This document shows, piece by piece, positions 25,842-34,522 of a DNA stretch of 64,000 bases. The stretch covers positions 1 through 64,000 of the forward strand of contig NZ_JAQQXQ010000006.1 in NCBI RefSeq assembly GCF_028595285.1, read 5' to 3'. Source of the DNA: Erythrobacter fulvus (GTDB lineage Bacteria > Pseudomonadota > Alphaproteobacteria > Sphingomonadales > Sphingomonadaceae). Every line of letters starts with the position of its first letter. Positions within the stretch are counted from its first letter, which is position 1. A program made the position numbers and the translations under genes. Under the pieces are notes generated by a model. The model worked only from the letters and a program-made list of their open reading frames with translations. It was not told the DNA's origin and searched no databases.

Positions 25842-26174
25842 ATGGATCTGAACCAACTGCTAAACGCCCACCAGCGGGCTGTGATGGAGAGCAGCACTTC
25901 GAGCGAAAAGACGGCCAATCGGACACAATCCGCGCGGGTCGCTGACTATGCGGATCGGATCAAGCGCCTGCGCGAACACCATGCATCAGAGAGCACCGAC
26001 GAGCTTGAGTCATGGGAAAGCGAGGGTGGTTCGATGCCAGCTTCCGAAATGGCTTTGCCGCCCGGTGTGACAATGACAATGCGTCCGGAGTACCGCGTCG
26101 GGCGTTACGTCTATTCCGATCTGAATCTCGCAGTAGCCGAGCTTGAACGACAGACAAAGCATCGCTCACCGTGA
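25842..26174 (+). CDS. Hypothetical protein
   Basis: 110 residues, cytoplasmic, no signal or membrane segment. The first 60 residues are polar and helical (Q-R-A-V-M-E-S-S-T-S-S-E-K-T, Y-A-D-R-I-K-R-L-R-E-H-H). The C-terminal part ends Y-R-V-G-R-Y-V-Y-S-D-L-N-L-A-V-A-E-L-E-R-Q. I do not recognise a family. It sits between the cold-shock-like gene and another small gene, all same strand, possibly one transcript. The phrase R-V-x-D-Y-A-x-R-I-K-R-L-R-E appears in sphingomonad small proteins, but I cannot verify this here. Confidence 0.55.
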   Translation: MDLNQLLNAHQRAVMESSTSSEKTANRTQSARVADYADRIKRLREHHASESTDELESWESEGGSMPASEMALPPGVTMTMRPEYRVGRYVYSDLNLAVAELERQTKHRSP

Positions 26175-26210
26175 TCATCGTCAGGCTGCGCAACCCAACG
26201 GAGACCGAGC

Positions 26211-26450
26211 ATGGAAGCCGAAGAAACAGACCTTGAGCGCAGGGTTCTCGCCCATGCACGCATCCTTCGCACCCTGATCCGCTTTCTCGCAGAGGATCAG
26301 CCAGACATCCTTGGGCGGCTCAAATCGGCATTTGGGTCGGGGCATAACATCGGCGAATACGAACAAGATTTCAGCTCGACCGAGCAATATGGGGCTATTT
26401 TCCTCAGGTCGATTGAGCGGGAAGTCCAGCAGAAGGCGTGCGGCCAGTAG
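26211..26450 (+). CDS. Small acidic hypothetical protein
   Basis: 79 residues, no Cys until near the end, no signal or membrane helix. Predicted helical: E-E-T-D-L-E-R-R-V-L-A-H-A-R-I-L-R-T-L-I-R-F-L-A-E-D, then F-G-S-G-H-N-I-G-E-Y-E-Q-D-F. The start is 36 bases after the preceding hypothetical gene. The frame is well supported by position and codon use, but the function is unknown. Confidence 0.5.
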   Translation: MEAEETDLERRVLAHARILRTLIRFLAEDQPDILGRLKSAFGSGHNIGEYEQDFSSTEQYGAIFLRSIEREVQQKACGQ

Positions 26451-26638
26451 AGCACTGCCGTCGCAGTCATAGCCTGCGAGATGACCTCGCGAATTTTCCT
26501 CTACGAGCGATTAGAGCAGACCTAGCGGTTTTTCTAGTCTGCCGGTCCACTACCTCAGCAGGAGTGCGCTGCCCTTCCTTTCTGGGACAAAATACAGCTC
26601 TCTCGTGTATTGACATGTTCTGAGGAGACTTGGCGCTG

Positions 26639-29035
26639 ATGCAAGAACAGGCGATCGTCATCGCGATTATCGGCGTCTTGGGCATTGGCGCCCAATGGCT
26701 GGCGTGGCGCACCAACCGTCCTGCGATCGTGCTCATGTTGGCCGCAGGGTTTTTGGCTGGACCAATTTTTGGCATCTTCGATCCTGAGCATGCTTTCGGA
26801 GAATTGCTGGAGCCGATGGTTGCAATTGGCGTCGCGTTGGTGCTCTTTGAAGGCGGCCTCAGTTTGAATTTCCGAGAATTGAGACACACGAGCGGCGCTG
26901 TTTGGCGGATGGCCACAGTCGGTGTTGCGCTCGGCTGGTTGTTCGGCGCAGCGGCTGCTTATGCAGTCGCAGGCCTGGTGTGGCCCGTCGCGGTGCTGTT
27001 CGGAGGGATCCTCGTCGTGACCGGCCCCACGGTGGTTATGCCGCTGCTTCGCCAGGCGACAGTTCAGGCCCGACCGGCATCGCTCCTCAAATGGGAGGCG
27101 ATCGTGAATGACCCGACCGGTGCCTTGTGCGCGGTCATCGCTTACGAGTATTTCCGCCTCTCAGTGACCGGAGCGACCTGGATTGAAATCATTCCTCCGT
27201 TGCTACTGGCTGCCACGTTGGCGGGGTTGATTGGCTATCTTGCCGCCCGTTTCATTGCCTGGTCCTATCCGCGCGGTCTGGTGCCGGAATATCTCAAAGT
27301 GCCGGTCCTTTTTGTGACGGTCATTGCGATCTTCGTGCTTTCGAACACCATAGAGCACGAAGCCGGACTGGTGGCGGTGACAGTGATGGGCATCGCGTTG
27401 GCCAACATGAACGTCCAGTCGATGCGCTCGATCCATCCGTTCAAAGAAACGGTCGCGATTCTGATGGTCTCGGGCATATTCATTCTGTTATCGGCGTCTT
27501 TGAAGTGGTCAGATCTGGCGTATCTGAACTGGCGCTTTGGATTGTTTCTTCTGGTCCTGCTGTTCATTGTTCGCCCAGCAACGGTGCTGCTGACTTTGTT
27601 GGGAAGTTCGACACCGTGGAATGAGCGCTTGTTCGTCGCCTGGATCGCTCCGCGCGGTATTGTTTTGGTCGCAATCAGCGGCCTGTTCGCACTGCGCCTC
27701 TCCGAGCTCGGATATGAGGATGGCAATGTCCTGATCGGGTTGAGCTTCGCAGTGGTAGTCACCACGGTTCTAGCCCACGGCTTTACCATCGATCTCGCGG
27801 CGAAACTTCTAGGTGTCAAAGGGGAAACCCGTCCTGGCCTACTGCTTGCGGGAAGCACGCCCTGGACCATCGCACTGGCCGAACTCATGCGCGAGTTGAA
27901 AACACCGGTCATGATTGTCGATTCTAGTTGGGAACGGTTGACTCCCGCCCGCCGCAAGGATTTGCCATGTTATCACGGAGAAATTCTCAACGAAGCGACT
28001 GAGCACAATCTTGACCTTGCACCCTATCAGGTGTTGGTCGCGGCTTCGGAAAACGAAGCATATAACACTTTGGTATGTAGCGAATTCGCATACGAAATCG
28101 GTCGGGATTCAGTCTATCAGCTCGGCGAGCCGGGCGATCACAATGATCGTCAGGCCATGCCTGAATCTCTGCGCGGGCGCGCGCTTTTCGAAGCTGGCTA
28201 TGGCGTCGATGAAATCAATGAACGGCTTGAGCAAGGCTGGCAGCTACGCAAAACCAAGCTGTCGGAGAACTTCAAGTTCGACGATGCCAAAGACGTCCTC
28301 CCGCCCTCCGCAAACATACTATTGCTGTTGAAGAAAGATGGCCGAATGCAGTTCTTTACCCATGCAGCACGGCCCTCCCCGGGTCCTGGCGATACCGTCA
28401 TCAGCTTTGCTCCCGCCAAGCAGCGTTCTGCTCGCAAACGCCCCACCGCAGCAGACGGGAGCATGAAAATTCTGCCGGTCTTGCTTGCATTTATGATTCT
28501 CGCCGGTTGCGGTGACCGCTCGCAGGATCGAGCCGGGCCGACCATAGAACCGACCAAACCAGCGCCGAGTTCCATTATGCGATCCGAAGTTGTTGATCCC
28601 AAGCCAACTGATCGTCCCTTGGAGCCGTTAGAAGTTACGATTGGCTTTGAGGACGCTTCCGCGGAGTTGCCGGCCTCAGGGATCAAAGAGTTGCAGAAGA
28701 TAATGGCAAGCCCGCAGCTTACCGAAGGGGCTAAAATATATATCGGCGCACACACCGATTCTACGGGAACCGATGCCGCAAACTTGTCGGTGTCGCTCAA
28801 ACGGGGCGAGACGGTTCGCGACTGGTTCATGAAGAAAGGCATCGCAGCAGAGCGCATGACGCTGGTTGTTTTTGGTGAGCAGAACCCAGTGCAGCCCAAC
28901 GCATTGTCAGACGGTAGCCCGAACGAAGCGGGACGACGCGCCAACCGCAGGGTCGAGGTGCGCGTGATCGCCGCCCAAGGAGCAAAGCTCTTGCCTCGTG
29001 AGCCGACTCTGGCTGAAGATATGGTCGATCAATGA
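26639..29035 (+). CDS. CPA1-type cation:proton antiporter fused to an OmpA-like peptidoglycan-binding domain
   Basis: 798 residues from ATG 26639, 11 bases after GAGGAG; a TTG at 26630 is too close to that site. Residues 1-390 are about 12-13 membrane helices of the NhaP/CPA1 type with V-V-T-G-P-T-V, N-D-P-T-G-A and A-P-R-G-I-V. About 395-600 is a cytoplasmic TrkA-like region. At 609-624 a hydrophobic stretch ending I-L-A-G-C624 looks just like a lipoprotein signal, followed by a Pro-rich linker. An OmpA domain (about 660-780) has I-G-A-H-T-D-S-T-G-T and N-R-R-V-E-V. No stop separates the two halves. Either a true fusion anchoring the transporter to peptidoglycan, or two genes merged by stop loss. 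Confidence 0.85.
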   Translation: MQEQAIVIAIIGVLGIGAQWLAWRTNRPAIVLMLAAGFLAGPIFGIFDPEHAFGELLEPMVAIGVALVLFEGGLSLNFRELRHTSGAVWRMATVGVALGWLFGAAAAYAVAGLVWPVAVLFGGILVVTGPTVVMPLLRQATVQARPASLLKWEAIVNDPTGALCAVIAYEYFRLSVTGATWIEIIPPLLLAATLAGLIGYLAARFIAWSYPRGLVPEYLKVPVLFVTVIAIFVLSNTIEHEAGLVAVTVMGIALANMNVQSMRSIHPFKETVAILMVSGIFILLSASLKWSDLAYLNWRFGLFLLVLLFIVRPATVLLTLLGSSTPWNERLFVAWIAPRGIVLVAISGLFALRLSELGYEDGNVLIGLSFAVVVTTVLAHGFTIDLAAKLLGVKGETRPGLLLAGSTPWTIALAELMRELKTPVMIVDSSWERLTPARRKDLPCYHGEILNEATEHNLDLAPYQVLVAASENEAYNTLVCSEFAYEIGRDSVYQLGEPGDHNDRQAMPESLRGRALFEAGYGVDEINERLEQGWQLRKTKLSENFKFDDAKDVLPPSANILLLLKKDGRMQFFTHAARPSPGPGDTVISFAPAKQRSARKRPTAADGSMKILPVLLAFMILAGCGDRSQDRAGPTIEPTKPAPSSIMRSEVVDPKPTDRPLEPLEVTIGFEDASAELPASGIKELQKIMASPQLTEGAKIYIGAHTDSTGTDAANLSVSLKRGETVRDWFMKKGIAAERMTLVVFGEQNPVQPNALSDGSPNEAGRRANRRVEVRVIAAQGAKLLPREPTLAEDMVDQ

Positions 29036-29209
29036 GCCGACGGGTGGAAGCCAGTTCGGCTGATTCAATATGTAACAGCAATTTGTGCGCTGACGTAGTG
29101 ACGCGGCCGGCTTGTTCTATCTCACCTGTCCCGACGGATCAGCGGGTTTCAGCTTATCATGGGTCTATGCGTCGACCGTAATCAACCATTGCTACCGTAA
29201 AGCCTCTCT

Positions 29210-29460
29210 AGCCGCTTTCGGGAAGCGCGGAGAAAGAAGCTAATGACCGAAACGAGGACGCGCCGAACGGCAGGTTCGCGGGTTGCAGGCGTTAAGAAAT
29301 GGGGTCGCTTGCCGAATGGCTGCTCTTGGGGGCCGAACCTGCGATAGCCGCCTTTCACGGTCCGAGCAGGGTTGCGTCAGCTTTTGGCCAAGCAGGTCAT
29401 TCAACACGCCGATCGCCACCGGCACAAGAGTCCCAGTGCCGCAGGGTCGGCTCCTCGCCG
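29210..29460 (+). repeat. Rearranged repeat R1 copies, 6
   Basis: An isolated tail-like piece (GCCGCTTTCGGGAAGCGCGG, about 29212) comes before a head (ATGGGGTCGCTTGCCGAATG, about 29300) with the subtype C block GCGATAGCCGCCTTTCACGG, also seen at 48043. The 29036-29209 part of this gap holds nothing recognisable. Confidence 0.55.
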
Positions 29461-29479
29461 CTAACGAGGAGCCGAGTGC

Positions 29480-30112
29480 TCAAATTTCCGTGTTCTCGGC
29501 GAGGGCCAGCGCGTCCTCGACGTCGATCCCCAGATAACGCACCGTGTTCTCGATCTTGCTATGACCAAGGAGTATCTGCACGGCGCGCAGATTGCCGGTC
29601 GCTCGGTAGATAATCGACGCCTTGGTTCGCCGCAGAGAATGTGTGCCATATTCGGATCGGATCAAGCCAATCCCGGTCACCCACTCGTCAACCAGTCGGG
29701 CATATTGGCGGGTGCTGAGGTGCCTGTTCCGATCGACCCGGCTTGGGAAGACATAATCGTCCACGGTGCCACCCCGGCGCTCAAGCCAGGCCAGCAGACT
29801 GGCACGGGCATCCGGCAAAACCTCGAACTGAACAGGACGGCTTGTTTTCTGCTGCATCACGATTGCGCGCGTTCGGATCTGCCCTCCGTTGACGATGTCG
29901 CCGATCTTCATTCGAACGAGGTCGCAGCCGCGCAGCTTGCTATCAATCGCGAGGTCAAACAGCGCACGATCACGCAAGCGGCGGCGTTCGTTGAGGAAAA
30001 AACGGATCTCCCATATTTGCTTCGGCTTGAGCGCGCGCTTCGCGCCAACACTCCTTCCCGCGTTCCAGACTGGGCGCCTTGTGGCGGTCATTTCAGTTTC
30101 AGGCATCTCCAT
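29480..30112 (-). CDS. Tyrosine recombinase/integrase, catalytic-domain-only
   Basis: 210 residues from ATG 30112, with GGAGAAG five bases upstream; a longer frame to 30211 runs into a repeat. All catalytic residues of tyrosine recombinases are present: R61 (S-K-L-R-G-C-D-L), K89, H158-x2-R161 (T-H-S-L-R-R-T-K), H184 (L-L-G-H-S-K-I-E-N-T) and Y193. The usual N-terminal core-binding domain is lacking, so it is shorter than phage integrases (about 350-400). Such solo recombinases occur scattered in proteobacteria. It is flanked on both sides by R1 repeats, and no phage or ICE genes are nearby. Confidence 0.85.
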   Translation of the reverse strand: MEMPETEMTATRRPVWNAGRSVGAKRALKPKQIWEIRFFLNERRRLRDRALFDLAIDSKLRGCDLVRMKIGDIVNGGQIRTRAIVMQQKTSRPVQFEVLPDARASLLAWLERRGGTVDDYVFPSRVDRNRHLSTRQYARLVDEWVTGIGLIRSEYGTHSLRRTKASIIYRATGNLRAVQILLGHSKIENTVRYLGIDVEDALALAENTEI

Positions 30113-30174
30113 GATTCTTCTCCAGCGACCAGAATGGTCACCAGAAGAATGTCTGTAGGCCGGATGGTTGAAAA

Positions 30175-30305
30175 TGGTGGGTCGCTGATCGACCCAGACC
30201 CCGTCGTTCACGGACCCCTGATCGAACGTCTGGTTTCCCCAGAATCCGCCATTCCGCTTTCGGGATCTGGCCCCGACCCCGTTTATGGCTGATTGTGGGT
30301 GGAAA
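30175..30305 (+). repeat. Dispersed intergenic repeat R1, copy 7 (3' half)
   Basis: TGGGTCGCTGATCGACCCAG, then AATCCGCCATTCCGCTTTCG and tail GTTTATGGCTGATTGTGGGT. This is the 3' half of R1, just upstream of the integrase gene. Confidence 0.65.
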
Positions 30306-30312
30306 GCTGCCT

Positions 30313-30531
30313 CTAATCAGTCTTGGGCGGCGTCCTGCTTTCAGTTGCCACAGCGCGCGAGATAAGGATTGTTGAAAGACCAGCAAGCATCGCTCCGATT
30401 CCAAGAGGTAGCGCTGCATTCTCCATCTCGTTCACAAGCATGCAAAGGCCATAGCCAATATTGGCACATGAGACAGCCAGAAGAACCAGACCGCTGGTTA
30501 GGCTTGCACTAGAGGTAGTGGACTTGGGCAT
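30313..30531 (-). CDS. Small two-helix membrane protein, unknown
   Basis: 72 residues from the ATG near 30531; a TTG at 30567 would add 12. Two predicted membrane helices: G-L-V-L-L-A-V-S-C-A-N-I-G-Y-G-L and A-L-P-L-G-I-G-A-M-L-A-G-L-S-T-I-L-I, joined by a short acidic turn (V-N-E-M-E-N), with a Thr/Pro/Lys tail. Similar in layout to the small membrane protein at 53766-53966 but not clearly homologous. Function unknown. Confidence 0.5.
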   Translation of the reverse strand: MPKSTTSSASLTSGLVLLAVSCANIGYGLCMLVNEMENAALPLGIGAMLAGLSTILISRAVATESRTPPKTD

Positions 30532-30689
30532 CTCTTGTCCCCCAAAAAGATTCAAAATGGTACGCAAAACATATTCAGTTGTAAATTCTCATCGCCTGTT
30601 GGCAATCAAAATTCACTGGTTTTCTACCCAAATGATTTAAGTCGAAGCATAGATCTGAATAGACGGCTCCGGTCGTCTGTAACGGATTC

Positions 30690-30795
30690 AACTTCAGAAC
30701 GTCGGCTACTGACGAGACGCCTATCGAAGCTGCCGGACGGGGCTCGAGCTTGAACTTCGGCCCCGCTCACGACTGATGCTGGCTGGCAAGCCGAC
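30690..30795 (+). repeat. Dispersed intergenic repeat R2, copy 3
   Basis: CAGAACGTCGGCTACTGACG, then CTTCGGCCCCGCTCACGACT. It aligns with R2 at 11432 and 18517. The 30532-30689 sequence before it is unassigned. Confidence 0.65.
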
Positions 30796-30839
30796 CTTAT
30801 TTACGCTTCAGCTAAATTGGACGGAATGGGCCCAAGTGA

Positions 30840-32069
30840 TTAGTGATCTGCCAATGGGCTTGCGGCCGAGGCTTTTGACGTGGTGATAAGGTAATCAAAG
30901 CCAAGCACCGTGAACCGCGACATAGGATCTAGACCTGCGAGACCCGAATCTCCCAACCGGCGTTTAACCGCCTCAAGATCTATGAGAAAGTGCCCTTCGC
31001 TTGCGTCGATCATTGTTAGATCGATTCCGCCTGCCTCGAGCATTGCCCTCAATTCTGCGGCGCTGACTGGCCTGACCTCGAAAGAGCTATTTGCAGACGG
31101 GGTCACCGCCAAGGTTTCCCCTCCGATTGGCATGTAAGCAATGTGCAATGCCTCCATGCCGTTTTCAGCAGCCATTCCTTCGACCAATGACCCCAAGTCA
31201 AATGTTGAAATCGGAGATGTCGAACGACCAGCATGTGTCGCACCAAATTTCATGATGACTCTTGGAGGCGAATGATTGGTTCGCTCAGCAGCATGGTAGA
31301 ATGAAAGAAAATTCGAGCGTATTAATTCTACGCGATCAAGATTGCTTTCGAGGCCGCGTCCCATAAAAAACAATCGGTAAATCGAAGCGCTTTTACGCAT
31401 GGCCGCAATGCGCTCCAATGCATCTGCATTGCCATTAAAGTTGGTTTGCAATTTCTCCCAGTCCGCCTCCGAAGCTCTGGCAAAGAATATAGCTCCCTGA
31501 TTGCCGTTCGCGAAGGCAGTGCGTTCTTGCTCCAAGAGAGTCGCGATGAAATCGGGATCAGTCGGCGACATTGAAAGAAGGCTCTCAAAATGGATAAGAG
31601 GTGATCCGATAAACTCCTGGTCAACACCCCAAAGCCTTCCCTCTTGCGAATAAACGAGTGCCGCCTCAGCCTCATTGCGAGAGTTTAAGAATGGTATTGC
31701 AAGCGGCCTACCTCGCAGCGCTTTGGCTAGTCCATTGCTGCCTGCCTGAGAGAGTATGTCGCGCAGCCAATTTCCGCTGAATGGTCCGACTTCGATGGCA
31801 TAGTATTGAAAACCAGGTTCGCGGGCCTCAACCGAAAGAGCCGCTACCAAAGAAGCCGCGTCGGCATGTCCATGCGCTTCACCAATCATCACAAACTGTG
31901 CACCGCCGAGCTGTTCACGAATGATCTCGCCACCATCCCCCTCGAGACCATCCTTCGTAAATTTAATTTCAACAAGGGGGCTTTCTGAATTAATTTCATT
32001 ACCAAAAGCATCTTGGTTGAAAAAAACCAACATGATCGAGGCTATCAGTAGAGATATTTTTTTCGGCAT
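30840..32069 (-). CDS. Exported protein, possibly of the EreA/ChaN/TraB-like superfamily
   Basis: 409 residues from ATG 32069, seven bases after GGAG; the longer frame to 32138 would bury the signal peptide. A signal sequence (I-S-L-L-I-A-S-I-M-L-V-F-F) is followed by F-V-M-I-G-E-A-H-G-H-A-D, then Y-Y-A-I-E-V-G-P-F and V-I-M-K-F-G-A-T-H-A-G-R. A G-E-x-H motif early plus an H near the C-terminal side is seen in erythromycin-esterase-like and ChaN/TraB-like proteins, but the assignment is tentative. Base composition is clearly lower in GC than the surroundings, so it was probably acquired. Single gene. Confidence 0.55.
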   Translation of the reverse strand: MPKKISLLIASIMLVFFNQDAFGNEINSESPLVEIKFTKDGLEGDGGEIIREQLGGAQFVMIGEAHGHADAASLVAALSVEAREPGFQYYAIEVGPFSGNWLRDILSQAGSNGLAKALRGRPLAIPFLNSRNEAEAALVYSQEGRLWGVDQEFIGSPLIHFESLLSMSPTDPDFIATLLEQERTAFANGNQGAIFFARASEADWEKLQTNFNGNADALERIAAMRKSASIYRLFFMGRGLESNLDRVELIRSNFLSFYHAAERTNHSPPRVIMKFGATHAGRSTSPISTFDLGSLVEGMAAENGMEALHIAYMPIGGETLAVTPSANSSFEVRPVSAAELRAMLEAGGIDLTMIDASEGHFLIDLEAVKRRLGDSGLAGLDPMSRFTVLGFDYLITTSKASAASPLADH

Positions 32070-32431
32070 AACTCTACTCCGATATTGATATTGCCATAAA
32101 TGAATTGAAATCTCTAATGAAACTAAATCAATTTTCAATTACAATGAAATAATTCGAAGACTTTAATAAGATATAATAATATTTCACAGAGAAATTTCTG
32201 AGATAATTCATTAAAGTCATTTATATATCAAATCTAATCAATGATTTCGATCAGTTAAACTGAAAATAATAAAATTTATTTTCTCGTGAATTCGATCTAA
32301 AATTTATTCTTCGGACAAAAGAATCTGTCATTTCAGCGTCCCAATTGGGTAAATCGCCATTTAGGCGCATTGGCCGATCTTGATGACCTAAAAATGAATA
32401 TGCTGACTTGATAGCAAATTTTAATCGATGT
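32070..32431. other. AT-rich intergenic stretch
   Basis: Strongly AT-rich, unlike the rest of the window, with runs such as TAATAAGATATAATAATATT. It is the upstream region of the gene ending at 30840. A 78-codon minus frame (32251-32487) overlaps the next gene and looks accidental. Acquired DNA or a regulatory region is possible; I see nothing more specific. Confidence 0.5.
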
Positions 32432-32722
32432 CTATTTATTGTTATCACGCAGATTGGGCTTTGATTTATTGGCGACGGCTTGCCCACCGTGAGACGCCTG
32501 ATGGGCAGGCTTGATCAATCCTTCGCAAATGGCCCAGCGAAAAACGCTGAAAAGCATCCCAACCCAAAGCGGAATTTTCGCGATCTTTGGGAGATCGATG
32601 AATTGAGCATAATCGGCCGTTATCAATACAAAACACGCCACACTCGCTGTCGTAAAGACCGTTCTGAAGCGGCTTCTCTGTCGAAAAATGTAAAGCGCCA
32701 TATTGGCTTTGCGTTTCATCAT
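32432..32722 (-). CDS. Small membrane protein, unknown
   Basis: 96 residues. Basic N-terminus (R-Q-R-S-R-F-R) then two hydrophobic stretches, V-F-T-T-A-S-V-A-C-F-V-L-I and I-P-L-W-V-G-M-L-F-S-V-F-R-W-A-I, and a polar Lys/Asn tail. The ATG pair at 32722/32719 has only a weak GAG upstream. No family is recognised. It belongs to the same low-GC patch as the gene before it. Confidence 0.45.
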   Translation of the reverse strand: MMKRKANMALYIFRQRSRFRTVFTTASVACFVLITADYAQFIDLPKIAKIPLWVGMLFSVFRWAICEGLIKPAHQASHGGQAVANKSKPNLRDNNK

Positions 32723-32754
32723 AAAACAGTCTCACAACCTAACTGCGTCCGCAA

Positions 32755-33050
32755 TGGGGTCGGTTTCAGAATTTCGGCTTTTGATAGGATCCGGGCCGAA
32801 GCTGACTGACCGCTTTTGGCGAAACCAGTCCTTCAGCATGCCGTCCGGGAACGACGTCTAAGTCCCAAGAGCTTCCGGCCGCTCTCGACCCAGGCCTAGT
32901 CATTCCCGATTAGAGGGATGAACGTCTGCTTGCGCCACAGGCCTAGTCATTCCCGATTAGAGGGATGAACGTCTGCTTGCGCCAGAAGCCGTCAGGCGGC
33001 TTTCGGGATCGAGCTCGGATCTCGCTGATGACTGCAACTGGGTGGATTCC
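32755..33050 (+). repeat. Repeat R1, copy 8, expanded by internal tandem duplication
   Basis: Head ATGGGGTCGGTTTCAGAATT; middle CTGACTGACCGCTTTTGGCG, shared with the copy at 39520; tail GGCTTTCGGGATCGAGCTCG and GACTGCAACTGGGTGGATTC. It is longer than others because of the 47-bp duplication at 32891-32984. The 33051-33202 sequence after it is probably the promoter region of the chromate transporter. Confidence 0.75.
32891..32984 (+). repeat. 47-bp perfect tandem duplication within R1
   Basis: Unit starts CAGGCCTAGTCATTCCCGAT and ends GTCTGCTTGCGCCA; copies 32891-32937 and 32938-32984 are identical, so the event is recent. Confidence 0.9.
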
Positions 33051-33202
33051 TGCCGCGCCGTATTCGCCCTTGCTGTGGCTGGCCCTGCAATCTAGAAGCG
33101 CTGTTGGCGGGGCAAAGCAACCTCCCGTTCAGGCCGAGAAAAGCCCAAGCGTTGCCTCGTAGCCTTGCCGATTTTCGGTGGGGTGCATTGCACGAGGTAG
33201 AC

Positions 33203-34522
33203 TTGGTAGCTGCGGCAATACCCCTTTCCATTCCCTTCCCTGTCCTCCTGCGGGCGTTTGCGCGCATTGGCCTGCTCAGCTTTGGCGGGCCAGCGGGTCA
33301 GATTGCACTGATGCATCGCGAGCTGGTTGAAGAGCGCGAATGGATCGGCGAGGAAGATTTCCTCCACGCGCTCAATTTCTGCCATCTCCTCCCCGGTCCC
33401 GAAGCCCAGCAACTTGCCACGTGGATCGGATGGCGGCTGCATGGGTGGCGTGGTGGTCTAGCGGCGGGGCTGCTGTTCGTCATCCCCGGTGCTATCATCA
33501 TTCTTAGCCTGTCGACCCTCTATGCCATGGCCGCCGATCTCGCCTGGGTGGAAGCGGTGTTTCTCGGCATCAAGGCCGCCGTGCTGGCGATCGTGGTGCA
33601 GGCGCTTGTGCGGATTGCGGGCCGCGCGCTCGACACAGTGCTCAAGCGCCTACTCGCGCTTGCCGCTTTTGCGGGTCTGTTTCTGTTCGACCTGCCATTC
33701 CCGCTGATCGTGCTGGGCGCCGGGTTGATCGGCATTGGCGTTTCCGCCCTTCGTCCGGAATGGCTGGCGCTGAAAAGCAGCGGTGTGTCCGGCGCGCTTC
33801 CTGCCCGCCCATGGCGCAGCACGATCCTTTCGGTGCTGCTATGGGGCGCGGTCTGGGCGGCACCGATGGTGCTGATCGCAGTCACGCTCGGGCAGGATCA
33901 TGTGCTGTGGGAAATCGGGACCTTCTTCTCGCAGCTTGCGATCGTCACCTTCGGGGGTGCCTATGCCGTGCTCGCCTATATGGCCCAGGAGGCGGTGCAG
34001 GACTTCGGCTGGCTGCGGCCGGGCGAGATGGCGGACGGCCTCGGTCTTGCCGAGACAACCCCTGGGCCGCTGATCCTGGTGACCCAGTTCGTCGGCTATC
34101 TTGCGGCCTTCCGGGCACCGGAGCCCTTCTCGCCGCTGGTCGCCGGGTTGCTTGGAGCGGCACTGACAACTTGGGTGACCTTTACACCGTGCTTCCTGTG
34201 GATCTTCGCCTTCGCGCCGTGGATCGACCGGCTGGGGCAGACGACGCGGCTCAAGGGCGGCCTTGCGGCGGTGACGGCGGCCGTCGTGGGGGTGATCGCC
34301 AACCTCACCGCCTGGTTCGCGCTGCACGTCCTCTTCGAGGTGGTCGGCGAGCGGCGCTTTGGTTTGCTCCGGGTCTACTGGCCGGATCCGGCGAGCCTGG
34401 ACTGGCGCGCGGGCGCGCTGGCGCTCGTAGCCTGCCTTCTTGCTTTCTGCGCGAAATGGTCGGTGCTGCGCATCCTCGCAGCGTGCGGCGCGGGCGGATT
34501 GATGCTGGGCCTGACGATCTAG
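33203..34522 (+). CDS. chrA: Chromate efflux transporter ChrA (CHR family)
   Basis: 439 residues from a TTG at 33203, four bases after GAGGT; a TTG at 33104 would add 33 residues unlike ChrA. Two homologous CHR halves, about 12 helices. The first has F-A-R-I-G-L-L-S-F-G-G-P-A-G-Q-I-A-L-M and H-L-L-P-G-P-E-A-Q-Q-L-A; the second has Q-L-A-I-V-T-F-G-G-A-Y and A-E-T-T-P-G-P-L-I-L-V. ChrA exports chromate, a sulfate analogue. It converges with, and overlaps by four bases, a minus-strand operon under an Rrf2 regulator, which suits an oxyanion theme. Confidence 0.88.
   Translation: MVAAAIPLSIPFPVLLRAFARIGLLSFGGPAGQIALMHRELVEEREWIGEEDFLHALNFCHLLPGPEAQQLATWIGWRLHGWRGGLAAGLLFVIPGAIIILSLSTLYAMAADLAWVEAVFLGIKAAVLAIVVQALVRIAGRALDTVLKRLLALAAFAGLFLFDLPFPLIVLGAGLIGIGVSALRPEWLALKSSGVSGALPARPWRSTILSVLLWGAVWAAPMVLIAVTLGQDHVLWEIGTFFSQLAIVTFGGAYAVLAYMAQEAVQDFGWLRPGEMADGLGLAETTPGPLILVTQFVGYLAAFRAPEPFSPLVAGLLGAALTTWVTFTPCFLWIFAFAPWIDRLGQTTRLKGGLAAVTAAVVGVIANLTAWFALHVLFEVVGERRFGLLRVYWPDPASLDWRAGALALVACLLAFCAKWSVLRILAACGAGGLMLGLTI

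Noticed and set aside
29480-30112. Prophage integrase
   Set aside because: No phage structural, replication or lysis genes nearby; the protein lacks the arm- and core-binding domains.
32251-32487. 78-codon minus frame in the AT-rich patch
   Set aside because: Overlaps a better small-membrane-protein frame, has no ribosome-binding site and no recognisable features.
32891-32984. CRISPR-like array
   Set aside because: Only two directly abutting identical units with no spacers; it is a simple tandem duplication. No other CRISPR signal or cas gene was seen in the window.
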